Shown: positions 50,101 through 64,000, counted from the first letter of the stretch. The stretch: DNA of 64,000 nucleotides from Theobroma cacao (GCF_000208745.1 NC_030858.1:6746188-6810187), one strand, 5' to 3'. The notes: generated from the sequence alone by a model not told the origin. Numbers and translations: made by a program.

Positions 50101-53100
50101 AACATGTTGCTTTGCTGTTAGCTGTGTGTATGCAAAATGTCATATCTATAAGAAACATTTGCCTGTCTTATGTCATGTGTTCTAGGCCAGATGTGATGAT
50201 CCTTAACTCATTTAATGATGTTGACTTTTATGCATGCATGATAAATCGTCAGTACACTTTTTATATGAGTATCCTTGGACCTAATTTATATAACACCAAT
50301 CCTTGGGTTTTGTCATCTGCCTCATTCTTATCTGCCCATTCGTACAGCTCCATCACTCTGTGACGTTTGTGATATATTTGAGGAGATACTTTGGGAAATT
50401 CAAAGTGGAGAAAATTGTGTAATACTTAGCATCTCATATAATTAATTGCTGTAGAGCATTTAGGAAACAGCCCATTTGTTTCAAGCCATCTTTGGCTTTT
50501 ACAATATATTTGTGTTAGATGTATTCTCATTTTACATTGAAAAATTCATATTATTCTCAGTGGTGTCACCTTGAACTTTGAATTGAAACACTTTGATGTA
50601 GGTGAAAGAATCGAAGGAGAAGACTATGATCACCCTTAATACATATCGCACTGCAGCAGATTTTGTGCATGATAGCAGCTTGCAAGGTGAACAAGCTGCT
50701 GAAGGTGTCCCTTTACCTTTTGTGTCTCTCTTGGAGTTTGTGAGTGAAATTTATCAGGTTGGTTCATCAGTTTATGAATGACCTAGTGAATTCAAATACA
50801 AAAAACTTTGTATGTATACTAGGTGAGGCATTAACAGTCCAGTGTAATGTTTAGAAACCTGAAAGTTAAAGAATTTTGTTCTTTATTGAAAAACTAACCA
50901 ATTGGGAGTTATTTCTTTTGGTAAATCTGATTTTAAAATTATTAATCAGATTAAGCTATTACTTTCTTTTGCTTGTATAAGAAAAGCCATTTCCATTTAA
51001 TGAATGGATAAACTTTGTCTTTCCTTTGTACCGCTGTTCTGCACCTCCCTATAATGAGAATGAGTCATTCTGTTGATGTGCAAAATATAAAATACGCTCT
51101 CTTTTTTTTTTTTAACAAAAAGATCTGTTGTTGTTAGTTGAGACATTCATTGTATCAGAATCTGAAAATGTTGCCTAACATCTCATTTATTGTGGAACAT
51201 ATTCTGCACATGCAATAGTCTTTCTCCTTTAACATGTTGCTTCACGTGTTTGTTTTATTTTGTGGATTATTTTAGCCCACAATGACATTTGCTATATCTT
51301 TCAGAAGGAACCAGAGCTCTTGTCTGGCAATGATGTCTTGTGGACATTTGTGAATTTTGCTGGAGAGGACCACACTAATTTTCAAACTGTTGTGGCTTTC
51401 TTAAACATGCTGAGTACCCTGGTATGCAAGTGTATTATTTGCTTTATAAAGCAAGCTTTGTTATATTATTGCGGTTTATGACACTATGGTTTTTCTTGAT
51501 TCGATGTTCTTTGCAGGCTTCTAGTCCAGAAGGTGCTTCAAAGGTTTATGAGTTACTCCAGGGTCAAGCATTCCGCTCTATCGGGTGGAGTACATTGTTT
51601 GATTGCCTTTCTATTTATGATGAGAAGTTTAAACAGTCTCTTCAAACTGCTGGGGCCATTTTACCTGAGTTTCAGGAGGGGGATGCAAAAGCGCTTGTTG
51701 CATATTTGAATGTTCTTCAGAAGGTTTTGACCTTTTCTTGTTTTAGCAATATTTATGACTATAAATCCCTTTTTTCCTGGACATTTGATGTTTTCACAGA
51801 ATGCTTTATTCTAGTTGTTTACAAAGAATGTGGTGATCTTTCCTGTTTCTTGTGATTTTCCAAAATTGTAAACTACTTTAGGCATCACATCATGGTGCTC
51901 ATGATATTGAGACCTTAGTTATTGAATGTAGCATGTCTCCTTTTTCATGTGTCTTTGTCATCATTGTTAACTGCCTTAAATGTCATATGGTGATAAGTAT
52001 GTTGATTAATGATTGTTGGTTCCTTTTTTGTGGTGAAATTTCAGATTTGGTTGGCAGTTGCTCCCTCTATTATATGCTTCTAGTTGCTGCCATTCTTTTC
52101 ATCTTCTTTCTTTTGTAACATTTCTTCTCCTAGCCTCCTTCCCTCTGCCCTCTTCTCTCCGACTTATCTCAAGGACCTTCTTTAGGATATTTTTGCAAAC
52201 ACTTGAGCATCGAGAAATAAAAGCATCTGATCTCAATAAGATTCCATCCACACATGATTTTCCAATAGCAGAGTTGCTCTTGGGGTAAAGTTTTCTACAT
52301 GACCTATGGTTTCTTCCTCTCTCTCTCTCTCTCTATATGTATGTATATATATAAGTATATGTATATACTTTTTTTCATGAAAATTCATTAAATTGCATGT
52401 CTTGGAAATTTGCACTTGTTTGTCTCTTTTAAGATTTTGCAAATGATCAATGTTCATGGAGAAAATGTCAAAACAAATACAATCCAAATTCTTGGGGTTG
52501 GCTGCATGAATTCTCTTTAGACATCATTCAGTCCTATGTGCAACTTTGTTGGATTTTATTTCTTTGGTTACTGGCAGGCGAAAAGTATACAATTCAAATT
52601 TTGTTTTAGCAGCTTCAAATGTATGAGAAATGGTTTCTCCCTTGATTTGATTTCGAGACCTTCTCTATGGAAGATGTATGGAAAAGGAGGTGCAGAGCTC
52701 ATGTTACACATATTTATTTATTTTTTATAATCTCCATCTTCCTTCATCAAACTATGAAACAAGGAGAATCAATATATCTGGAAGCAAAAGCTGCTTATGT
52801 CAGTTACAAACTTTTTTCATGTTAATATTGGTGAATTTGGATTATAAATATCTAATCCCTATGTTTGTTGTGTATTTTCCATTTTCAGTTGTTTGTAGCC
52901 TACAATCACAAAGTTTTGAGGTTTATATTTTAATTTTCTATGTATATCCCTGTTTGTGTATGCATGTCTATAAATCTATGTATGTTTATAATTGTAAAAG
53001 CATATGCATGTTTGTAGTTACTTATTCTAGGTTGGATATCTATGTCTTTTTATTTACTAAATTGTACATTCTCTTTTTCTTTGTCCTTCCTGTTGATGAA

Positions 53101-56100
53101 ATCGTGGTTTTCAGTCTTTACTTGCCATCTGCTACAGGTTGTGCAAAATGGAAATCCTATTGAAAGAAAGAACTGGTTTCCAGATATTGAACCATTATTT
53201 AAGCTCCTTAGTTATGAGAATGTGCCACCATATCTCAAGGTTGATTGTTCTCTCTCTCACTCTATTCCTTGTCTTTTCTTCTCCCAATTTAACTCTTTTA
53301 TAATGTCTCACTCTGAAGTGATTGATGGCATTATGTCTTCTAGATGAAAATCTTCTGATGAGCTTAACGTCTTCAAGAATTTCTTTTAAATATTTAGTTT
53401 TATGCTTTCACAGGGTGCTTTGCGGAACACAATTGCTACTTTTGTGCGTGTCTCTCCAGTCCTAAAAGATACTATTTGGACTTATCTTGAGCAATATGAT
53501 CTACCAGTAGTTGTTGGCTCACATATTGGGATTGGTGGCCAGCCAATGGCAGCCCAGGTTAATTTTTCTATTCAGTATCAAATCTATTAATGGTTGATGT
53601 CAAGGTGTAAGTTTTGGGTACCTCTTGCCATATGGTTTTCAAGCTTTGTTTTTATTGGTTAGGTTATTGATGAATTGCATCAGATATGGATATCTATGAC
53701 TTATTTACTATATTACAGACAAAATCAATATTAGAAGGGAAACTTGCTGATTTAAACCAGACTTTTAGGAGGAAGAGGCTGATTCAGAGGAGTCTAAGTT
53801 TGAGAATTGGGAGCTTATCAACCTGAAGGATTCTTTAAGCAAATATCTGTTAATGATTTTCTTGTTATTATTATTTTAGAGTGTTTCAGGTGATATATAA
53901 GACTATATTGGGGAAATCGTTAGATGTTGAATCTGAAATGGAGAAAATTAGCTGTGTTAAATAAACTGGATGGACTTGATAAATGAGCTCCAACTGAGAT
54001 TGTACTGTGCAATCTCATTTTGGTGAAGGAGATAAAAAATTTGTTGAGACTGTTAATGGATTATGTGTAAAATGAGGGTGAACCAAACAAAGAATTTCCA
54101 GAAGCAACTTGCTTGTTATACACGGGGATTGATTGCATTTTCTTTTACAGGAAGGCAGGCAAATAAATTTGATAATGACCATTAGTTTTTGGCAAGAAAA
54201 GTGTGTTGTGCTTATTCAAAAATATAATGTTCATGTTGGCTTTTGTGTTGACAGGTTTATGATATGCAATTTGAGTTGAATGAGATTGAAGCAAGAAGAG
54301 AACAATATCCTTCGACTATATCTTTCCTTAATCTGCTAAATGCTCTTATTGCTGAAGAAAAAGATGTAAGCGATAGAGGGCGTAGGTACGGATCGATCCT
54401 TTGCAATTTCAGTTTCATTTTTCCTTCTGTGGTTATTCTGAGTAGAGTGTCTTTCTTGCAGATTTTTTGGCATCTTCAGGTTTGTATATGATCATGTGTT
54501 TGGGCCATTCCCTCAAAGAGCCTATGCTGATCCTTGTGAGAAATGGCAATTGGTTGTTGCTTGTCTTCAACATTTTCATATGTAAGTATATATTATAGTT
54601 TTAATCTGGAAATCTTTTATAGTGATTTTGGTACTTTTATGCAGGGTGAATTATACCAGTTATTGTTTTGTTCAAATTTATGATTATTTAATTGACACTT
54701 GCTCTCCTTTTTTTCTTTCTTTTACAAGCTGCATTATATTGTTATTTATGATTACCCTGAAGCTTGATATATATTTTTTTGTGTAGACTGTTATTTATGT
54801 GTAATTTATGTTTGATTAACCTTATAACCATACTATACCATTAACAATTGCATTACCTATAATCTATCTTGCAGGATTCTGAGCATGTATGATATTCAAC
54901 AGGAGGATATTGATAGTGTTGTTGATCAATCACAACTTTCAGCAGCAACACAACCACCTTCACTTCAGACGCAGATGCCTGTCTTAGAGTTGCTGAAAGT
55001 ATGTTGTATGGTTTTGCTTGTTTTTTACTTCCTATACGGTGGACAATCATTTTTGAAGCAAGTTGAAGCATGTTAAATATGCACAGTTTTTGATCCATTG
55101 GCATAAATTTCTTGCATTCTTATTACCTAATGCAACCGTTAATTACTTTGTGGTCAAGCAATAATTTTCTGCATGGAAATTATGCTTTAGAACTAGATTA
55201 TTCTAATTATTCATTATTGCTTTGACTCTGTTCTGTTGTAATTTTGTTTCTCCCTAAGACACCATCCTTTGGGTAGTACTTGTAACATCAATGTTGGAAA
55301 CAAACTGCATTTAAAGTAGTGGTTCAACAATTTGAGCTTTTTCTGAGTTTGATGTCAAAATGTTTTTTCCTATGCCTTTTTGAGACTTGGTTAGAACTTT
55401 CATGAGTAAATAAGTTTTGTTTCCGGCTGAACGTTGTGCCTCTCGGAATCTTGAACAAATACGAAGATAAATGCTATGGGTGTGAATATTAATGTAGATT
55501 TTTTGTTCCAAGTTTTTAACAATATAAGTTGCACTGAACTTTAAGAAATATTTTCCTTACATTAAAGTATTGCAACATTTCCCCTCCTTTTTCTTAATAT
55601 GAAAAAACAGATTTTTTACACCTGCTTAATGTTAAATAATTTATAGCTCACTCAGAATTGCATCATCAATCTTGCTTTCTTATTAATGACTGTTTCTCTT
55701 GGCAGGATTTTATGAGTGGTAAAACTGTTTTCCGGAATGTTATGAGTATCCTTCTGCCAGGGGTGAATTCAATCATTACTGCAAGGAATAGTCAAGCATA
55801 TGGACCACTTTTAGAGAAGGTTGTGCAGCTCTCATTGGAGATTATAATCCTTGTTTTGGAAAAGGATATGCTTTTAGCTGATTTCTGGCGTCCTCTATAC
55901 CAGGTAATTGTTTCAACTGTGCAGCATCTTTTTATATTTTTTCTCTATAGACTATGATAAACTTCGAAGCAACCTTGGTGATTGCCAAAAGAATAAGTTG
56001 GGATCTAAAATTTCTTTTCTTACTTTTTAAGTGAAGTTTGGATGCTAAGCAAGTTTTCTGATGATAATCAAGTTAGTCTGAAATGAATATCTGAATCGGG

Positions 56101-59100
56101 CTTTTTAATCCGTATATTTGTTGATGAGCCATAGTCATGTTCACAGTTTGTTTGGGAAACAATGAGGTGCTTTGCTGCATGCAAGGGTGCCTGTGTGCTA
56201 AAGGAAATTTTTAACAAGACTGATTACCACATTTGATACTGGTGTTTTAAGTAATTTTTTTTTATATTTTTCTATGAGGATTGGCTTTTAACATATCTTG
56301 GGCTATTGGTTCATGAGCTTCAGTTGTCTTTGTACTCTCTCTCTCTCTCACGTACGCTTGCCTGTAGTAAACATTTGCATAGACATTCAAACATGTGCTA
56401 GCCTGTAGAAAACATGCATGGAGAAGTTTTTGAAGAGTATAATTATGAAATGATGTGACTATTTTTTCTTGTGTGAATATCTAGGTCCATGTAAATGTAA
56501 ACTCTGTCTTGCATATATTTCAATTTGGCTGATGAACTTATATCTCATCCCTGATCATGTTGCATGCAGCTAATTCTCAGCCAAGTTATGTTCCATGACT
56601 TGTATGGTAACATTGAACCCTAAGTAGTATATTTTTTGTTGCATGTACTGGATTTATGATGTCAACAGATAATTCCTGATAAAAGCTTCCATGTTTTAAT
56701 TTTTATGTGCATGACTAGATCGAGGAGAGGAAAAGAATCTTAGTTTTTGCTTGTTTTCCTTGCAGCCTCTGGATGTTATACTCTCCCAAGATCATAATCA
56801 AATTGTTGCTTTATTGGAGTATGTTAGATATGATTTTCTACCACAAATTCAGCAATGCTCTATCAAAATCATGAGCATTCTAAGGTTGCTTCTTTTGGAC
56901 TACTTTGGTTTTATATTTCTTTCTGTTTATCTGGAATCTGATTTAGTTTCTAATATTACCTTGGATGAAGTTCTCGAATGGTTGGGCTGGTGCAGCTGCT
57001 GCTGAAATCCAATGCTGCAACTTCATTGGTGGAGGACTATGCAGCCTGCCTTGAGTTGCGATCACAAGAATGTCAGGTTATAGAGAACAGTGGTGATGAT
57101 CCAGGGGTTCTAATAATGCAGGTTAATCTGAGTTTGTTGTGTGCGTGTGTGTGTGTGTTTTGGCCTCCAAATAATTCAAATGCTTTGAGCAGTGTCTAGA
57201 ACTTTGCTGTAATTTCTCTCTACTTTCAGCTTCTGGTCGATAATGTTGGTCGGCCTGCACCAAATATTACACATCTACTGCTTAAGTTTGACCTTGACAC
57301 CTCTATTGAGCAGACACTTTTACAGCCAAAATTCCATTACAGGTTTTGTTGCTAGTTATTCAAATATATTCATGTTTATTTGTGCCAATGTTTGCTTCGA
57401 CCCTCTTACAGTACACATGATTATTATACAGCTGTTTGAAGGTTATTCTTGAAATTTTGGAGAACCTTTCAAAGCCAGATGTAAATGCATTGCTTCATGA
57501 ATTTGGGTTTCAGGTTAGAACTACTCTATCTTGCTTATTGGATTTCTTAAAAAGAAAGCTACTAGCATTTAAATCCGTTTCTTTTCTCTTTCATAGTTTC
57601 CCAAGTTTCTATTGGAGTGGGACTATTTCTTAGAAAAATTTCAATTGTTCCCTGTATGCAGCTTCTTTACGAGTTGTGTCTGGATCCATTAACATGTGGA
57701 CCTACCATGGATCTTTTGAGTAGCAAAAAGTATCATTTCTTTGTAAAGGTATAGCATGATTTAAGGATTTAAGGATTTAATGATCTTAATTGGTCTCTTT
57801 CTTTTGTTATGTGGTTTGCTTTGTTTGAAGGAACAAAATCTTATGATACTGTTTTGTGGCAGCATCTTGATACTATTGGTGTTGCTCCACTTCCTAAACG
57901 TAACAACAACCAGGCACTTCGCATCAGTTCTCTGCATCAGGTTTTTTTCTTAATAATTTTTTCCTTTTTTATTTAGTTCTAAGTTTTTGCTGTTGCATCA
58001 TTTAACCAAGTTGGTTGCTTCACATAGTTCTTTACTTAACAGTGTCCATTTCTTTTTAGTTGTGAGACACATCAGAGGCAAATTTGAAGGTGCTTTGTTT
58101 CTGGATTACAATTGGGTTGGCAACTTCCCTCAAATTTGGCTATCTTCTCATTTGCATTTCTAGTTATACTGAGCTTGACACTTCATTGATAGTTGATTCT
58201 ACTCATTTCAGTAAAAACCATGTTATGTTTTACTCCAAACGAGTCTGGATAAGTTTTCTCCATTTATCTATTTTGCTTAAAGCACCCTACTCTTATGCCA
58301 GAACTTTTTGATTCAGTATTTAATCAATTTTTTATTGTCTTGTTTGTGAAGTCTTGATACCTCAGTGATGGATCTCTGCACAGAAATGTAGTCTAAAACC
58401 AATTGCATGGTTTAGTTTACTTAAATTAATTGTCATCATGGTGCATGCTTCCTCCCTAAGGAATTCAGAATTAAGTTCTATTCTTTGAGAATGTCTTGTA
58501 AGTTGTAAAGTTCTATCTTGTGGAACTTTCACTCATGCTGATTTCTTGCTCCTTGTCTTCTGCAGAGAGCATGGCTATTGAAACTTTTAGCTATTGAGTT
58601 ACATGCGGCTTATGTGAGTAGTCCCCATCATAGAGAGGCTTGTCAGAGTATCCTAGCTCATCTTTTTGGCCAGGGTGTTGTTGAAACTGGCACTGACATT
58701 ATTTCGCAGTCCTTAATTCTTCAAATTAGCAAGGAACATGCTGCCACCAGAACCATCAGTAAGACCAAGGTATTATGAATTAGTTACATCTATTATAATT
58801 TGAAATAACAATTTTATCACATGGTTGCTGATTTGCAAATAATAAGTATGTGGATGGTTATTGGAAAGTGAATTTAATTTCAATTTCTAAATTTTCTTTC
58901 CACTGCTGTTGCTACCGAGGTATTTTTTCCTCTTCGCCAATTTTTTTCTGAGGTACAAGTTTCTGTATTGAGGCAAAGTGGTGGTTCCCTGTTATTTCTG
59001 CTTTTGTTTTTAGGTTGTATTGACAGTTGTAAGCCACTTGGACAAGAATATTGAAAACTTTTTGAAAGTTTGAGATATGTTTTATGCTTACGTGCTGAGG

Positions 59101-62100
59101 CATGTTGCATTGTTCCTTTTCTTCTTTCATTAGTGGTGGGGTCCTTAGTTCTCTTTAGTGCATCAAATCCTTTTGACAATTGTTTCCATGCTATATAGTC
59201 CTAATGTTATAATTTGCATTGAATGTATTTTCTGGTGTGTATTAAGAGTGCTGTTTGCCTTTATGAAGATAATGAAGTGGATCTGCTGTCTCATTTGTGG
59301 CTCTTTGTATTTGATCAATTTCAGGTGTTAGAGTTGCTTGAAGTTGTCCAATTTAGATCACCAGACACCACTACGAAGCTTTCTCAAATTGTTTCTAATG
59401 TGAAATATGATTTGATGGTAAGGTTCTAGCTACAGACAGTAGCTCTCATACTGTTACCTGTCATCTGGACTTGCTCATTTCTGCTTTACAGGCAGAGGAC
59501 ATACTAGGAAATCCAACAGCTTCTGGAAAGGGTGGCATCTATTACTACTCTGAACGTGGAGATCGTCTAATTGATCTTGCTTCACTTCGTGATAAACTTT
59601 GGCAGGTCATTTCCATTTTCTTTAAAAAACATTGCCTGAGAGTGATAGTTTTTGTTTCTGTAGTGTTGTATATACAAGGCTGATGTTGATCTGGATTTTC
59701 TTTTCAGAAGTTCAACTCTGTTTATCCTCAGTTGAGTAACTTTGGCAGTGAAGCTGAGCTGAATGAGGTTAGAGAGACAATTCAGCAGTTGTTGAGATGG
59801 GGATGGAGGTACAACAAAAACCTTGAGGAACAGGCTGCCCAACTTCATATGTTAACTGGCTGGTCACATATTGTTGAGGTCTAACCACTTTTTAATTGGG
59901 CTTGTCCGAACTTGATTTTTTTTCTTTAAAAAAAATTTTCAATTTTCTTATGCCCTTTACCTGTGCTACATGCTCTGGCAGGTTTCTGTATCGAGAAGAA
60001 TCTCATCGCTTGAAAATCGATCTGAAATTTTATATCAGTAGGCTTCCCTATTATCACTAGCATGTTTCTTTCTTGTTCTTGGGTTGCTTTATCACTTATA
60101 TCTCTGGTAATTGTCAGGATTCTTGATGCCTCTCTTAGTGCTTCTGCCTCTCCAGACTGCTCATTGAAAATGGCATTTATATTGAGCCAGGTAACCTGGC
60201 TGCACTCGTCAACTTACTGCTTATCTTTCCATTTCATGGCATTGGTTTTTGATAACTTGCCTTTTGCATGAAATGTTGCTAGGTTGCTCTTACATGCATG
60301 GCGAAACTACGAGATGATATATTCTTATGCCCTGTTGGTTTAAGTTCAGATAGTATTACATGTCTTGATATTATCATGGTGAAACAATTATCAAATGGTG
60401 CTTGTCACTCAATACTGTTTAAGCTTATCATGGCAATTTTGAGAAATGAATCATCAGAGGCTTTGAGGAGGCGGTATGGTCCTAACTAGAATGCTTTTCT
60501 TTGCTTGTTAAACTTTTTCACTTGTTATCTGACCTTTTTATATGTATCAATCTTCAGTCAGTATGCGTTGCTTCTGAGCTATTTCCAGTATTGTCAGCAT
60601 ATGCTTGCTCCTAATGTGCCAACAACAGTTCTTCAGCAGTTGCTGCTTGATGAGCAAGATGGCGAAGAGTTAGATCTCCAAAAGGCATGTAACTCTCTGA
60701 AACCTTTTCGAGTTATTTTTTGACTATGTTGCAATTTTTATATGTTAATTGAAGAAAAGCTTCATTACCACTGATCCATTGCAGATTGACAAAGAACAGG
60801 CAGAACTAGCTCGTGCCAACTTTTCCATCTTAAGGAAAGAGGCTCAAGCCATCTTGGATTTGGTGGGTGCACTCTCCACTCAGCCCCTTTCGACCTCCTT
60901 TTTTCTTCAGTTGGTATCGTGTATAAAGATTGGTGTTAACTTTGAAGTTTTTGACTATATTTTCTTCAATATGGAACTGGAATTGAGATTGTTTTTCTTA
61001 TCTAGCATTTTCAGTCAAATAGATGTTTTCTTCCAGAGTTTGGACATGTAAGGTTTGACTGGATTGGACTACTATAGATGCTTGTATGTATCTATGTGCA
61101 ATCCTGTGAATTCATATAGACATACAACTAAATCTTGTCCACAAATCTCTCCAGTTTTTGAACTGCAATGAACCTGAAAAATTGGTGATGTATTTTTCAA
61201 TGTATTGCATAGACTATGCTTCTTTTATGGGGCAATCAGAATTCCTTTTTTCTGGTCAATCTTCTTATTTTGAAAAGTTTGCTTGACTGTCTAAATTTAT
61301 TTTGTGCAAGATATTCTAACTGCTGTATAGATTGTTGTTCCATTGTGGTTGATGTACGTCATAAGATAGACTTTTTGTAGTTTTGATGCTGCTTTCTTTC
61401 TCATTCTGTTCAATTTCAATCTGCAGGTAATAAAGGATGCTACTCAAGGCAGTGAGCCTGGCAAGACAATATCTCTTTATGTTCTGGATGCAGTAGTTTG
61501 TATTGATCATGAGAGATATTTTTTAAATCAACTTCAAAGTAGAGGGTTTTTAAGGTCTTGCTTAATGAGCATCCGTAACTTTTCGTGTCAGGTTTGTCTA
61601 TCTTTCCTCCATATATTAGCTGCTGAATCAAGGAAAATATTGTACTATATCATGTTTAATAGCAAGCAAAATGTTATTGTTCTAGAATTATGTATACTAA
61701 TTTGGGAAATCTGGTTATATAGATGATGAAGTTGGAAATAAAGATGCATTTTGTAATAGCTGGCTAAAATGCACTGGACATGCTGCCATGCTGCTTTTCA
61801 TCCATAATTAATATTAATCAATCGTTGAAACCTCCAAAACCTCTTTATCTTTTTCTTCAGCAAGGGCTGTTTACTCAGTTATGTTCCCTGGAGCTAGGGT
61901 CATTAATATTTTCAAACTTTTGTAATGCCTTCCATCCCATTTTCTTCTGGTATTGTTTGACTTGCACGTGTAAAACTTTTTGTATGTGATATAGATTTAT
62001 CCCTACCTCCTCAAACTGTCTTCCAACTGCTTAATGCTTCCCCTTCCTGAACCCTCCCCACCAACCCAATAAAAATGAAAAAAGGAAGAAAAACCTAAGA

Positions 62101-64000
62101 GAAAGTATTATAGGAGATTTAATACCTCTAGAACCCCTCTTTTGTTTATGGAATCTGGCACATATCATTGCTTATAGAACTGTATAATTGATTCAGGATG
62201 GTGGCCATTCACTTGACTCATTGCAACGTGCTTGTACTCTTGAAGCTGAACTTGCTTTGCTTCTGAGAATTAGTCACAAATATGGGAAATCTGGGGCTCA
62301 GGTTTTATTTTCCATGGGTGCTTTGGACCATGTTGCTTCATGCAGGGCAGTTAACTTGCAGGTGATATTGCAATCTTTGTGCCCATTATCCTATTTGTAT
62401 TGCCATGTTTCTGATTTGATTGAAATTAAACTATCCACCAGGGAAGTTTGAGAAGGGTTGACACAAAGCTAAGAAGAGATGTGGCTGTGGACATTGACAA
62501 ACAGCGGATGATCGTGACTCCTATGTTGAGATTGGTGTTTTCTTTGACATTGTTGGTTGATACATCTGAGTTTTTTGAGGTCAGTTGTTTCTTTTACTTT
62601 TTTCCTATGATAGTCTGGTCATTTCATGCTTGTAATGGAAGGAAGAGAGAGAAATTAATTCCTATCTATGCTTTGAGTCAGGTTTAGCTGCAGAACTCAA
62701 GAAAATGTTCCACCTCTTCCTAACCTATCTTACTTGGACTCGTTATTTTTTCTCCCTTACATACCCATGTTTGACTCATGTCAGAGACTTTTAAGTAGAT
62801 ATGAGTATGAGGCTATGCCTCTGTAAATATAAGCTGAAACTCGCAAAGTTGAACATGCTAATGTTTGGCAGTGCAACCCAAGTTTGAGCAACATAGCTAC
62901 AAACCATAACCAATAGCATCTTCCCACTAATTACTTAACAATTTTGAGATGGTTCAAATTGAAAAATGAACTGAGCTCAAGCTTGGTATTCTATTTATTG
63001 GGGGCTCCATTTGGTTGTTACTTTTGATATTCACATTTTGCTTTCAAAAACCTAAAGTTAGAGAAGTGCATTTGGTTACAGATGTAACAAATAGTTTTAA
63101 GGATTGAAAGTTAATAGTTTGACTAAAATGGATGGCAAGAACCATAATTTTGCTTCTATATTGAATCGTGATGATGGAATTGGTGCCAAACTAATTAAAC
63201 ATGTTGAGCTCATTTAAGGTTCTTTCCATTGTTTTCATCATCATTATTGTATTAAGTTGTTATTTTTAGTTTTATTAAAGTCATGTTGCATGCTCAAGTT
63301 GATTTCAAAGCTTGAGCTTAAGAGATGAGATCAAGCTTCAACTTTTCTCTTTTGCTGAGCCATGCTGGTTGCTGCTGTTTTTTTTATGATTACCATTTGT
63401 AATAATAGGTGTTATTGTTGTTGTTCTCAAGCTTGAGTTGGTTGCAAACTAAGAGCTCAAGTTGAACTTGAAACTTGAGCTCAAGCTTCTTTAATGTTTG
63501 GATTGAGTTAGACTGATAGCTTATCTGTGACTTACCCTTGTTGGACTTCTGGAATGATTTATATTCACCAGAACATAAAGCAAATAGTTGAGACATATGG
63601 CAGACCAGAACATATTCTGCTGCTAAGTATTTATCTGGTTATCCTTGTGTTTTAATTTGAGTCTCGTTGCCATCTTTCAATTCTTTAGGTCATGTTAGCT
63701 TTTATCTAGCTGACATAGGCATATTGCAAGCCGTTACAGTGGGTATCCTTACCTGAAAGTCCTGATTCTGTTTGGAACCTACTGACTAATGTCTAATCAG
63801 AGGGACAATGGGTTCAGCCAACCAGTTCTTGATGAGAAGACTCAGTTGGGCTTTACAAGTAGAAGTATCAAATACTTTTATTTTTTTTTTTCAATATTGG
63901 AGAAACTACATTCTTTTATATACTTCTCAATCTTCTTCTCTTTCAACCATACTCGAGCAAGCTTGTTTTGACGTGATTCATAGTAAGCCACCATTTTTTT
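44150..64000 (+). CDS. NUP205: Nuclear pore complex protein NUP205 (3' end beyond window)
   Basis: Large alpha-helical scaffold nucleoporin of the inner ring, partner of the NUP93 and NUP35 group. Thirty-seven exons join in frame for 1,573 codons; the plant protein is about 1,840, so roughly 260 C-terminal residues lie outside, and 62580-64000 is intron. Exons: 44150-44290, 44398-44493, 45001-45075, 45188-45292, 45397-45507, 46540-46699, 48735-48820, 48974-49096, 49210-49437, 49706-49795, 50602-50757, 51305-51421, 51517-51723, 53138-53239, 53414-53557, 54255-54385, 54462-54581, 54875-54998, 55706-55903, 56766-56884, 56971-57121, 57230-57342, 57432-57513, 57662-57748, 57863-57940, 58566-58769, 59325-59417, 59492-59605, 59708-59878, 59982-60037, 60118-60190, 60283-60473, 60558-60684, 60785-60862, 61427-61591, 62197-62361, 62442-62579. 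Family signatures: WFPDIEPLFKLLSYENVPPY, VYDMQFELNEIEARREQYPS, FGPFPQRAYADPCEKWQLVV. Two introns use GC donors. Confidence 0.93.
46990..47175 (+). mobile_element. Decayed LINE 3' remnant in NUP205 intron 6
   Basis: Within the 2-kb intron, frame-broken sequence reads DLTEHMVLNRA just after a KGS/GRAKM-like stretch. It resembles the end of plant LINE reverse-transcriptase proteins, where an RGRP-rich stretch is followed by DLTEDMxLDRAxWR and a HVADP motif. Only this fragment is recognisable. Confidence 0.45.
52317..52370. repeat. (CT)n then TATG/TA microsatellite in NUP205 intron 13
   Basis: Eighteen bases of CT repeat (52317-52334) are followed by alternating TATG and TATA words to about 52,370. 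Confidence 0.85.

Noticed and set aside
62580..64000. Further NUP205 exon before the window end
   Set aside because: No segment with acceptor, donor and the expected conserved C-terminal sequence was found; the frame at 63789-63971 does not resemble NUP205.

Overview
This window is nuclear DNA from a flowering plant, most likely a eudicot. It is AT-rich, has intron-rich genes with GT-AG splice sites, and carries plant-specific families: a PLS-class pentatricopeptide protein, NPF nitrate/peptide transporters, a GT14 glucuronosyltransferase-like enzyme and a plant-type NADPH alkenal reductase. A PPR like Arabidopsis At4g32430 lies about 17 kb from a translocator like At4g32390, which suggests a conserved block. 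That comparison is from memory. The species cannot be fixed from this sequence.

Layout. 0.3-0.7 kb: intronless histone H3.1 gene (+). 1.4 kb: tRNA-Ser(AGA). 1.9-4.2 kb: intronless mitochondrial-type E+ PPR gene (-). 9.5-12.9 and 17.2-19.9 kb: two tandem NPF6-type transporter genes (+) with the same intron positions; the spacer between them carries two hAT-type MITEs with 8-bp target duplications. 21.6-22.7 kb: intronless sugar-phosphate/phosphate translocator (-). 26.3-29.4 kb: four-exon GT14 enzyme (+). 30.8-32.3 kb: decayed PPR pseudogene (-). 32.4-33.5 kb: a degenerate minisatellite inside an apparent inverted-repeat element. 34.3-35.9 kb: five-exon alkenal/double-bond reductase (-), with a ghost copy of its exon 4 about 1.2 kb downstream. 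36-44 kb: gene-free, repeat-derived DNA with a probable reversed solo LTR and a 72-bp-period array of hairpins. 44.15 kb to the window end: a large NUP205 gene (+), of which 37 exons (1,573 codons) could be joined in frame; the last part lies beyond the window.

The genes do not form one pathway. They are ordinary plant functions: chromatin, tRNA, organelle RNA processing, nitrate/peptide transport, Golgi transport and glycosylation, detoxification of reactive carbonyls, and nuclear pore scaffold. The tandem NPF pair is the main case of local gene evolution: copy 2 has Tyr and Asp where copy 1 keeps the His and Glu of NRT1.1. Multi-exon models were built by hand from splice consensus, reading phase and remembered family alignment. 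Every internal junction given keeps frame, but none is backed by transcripts.
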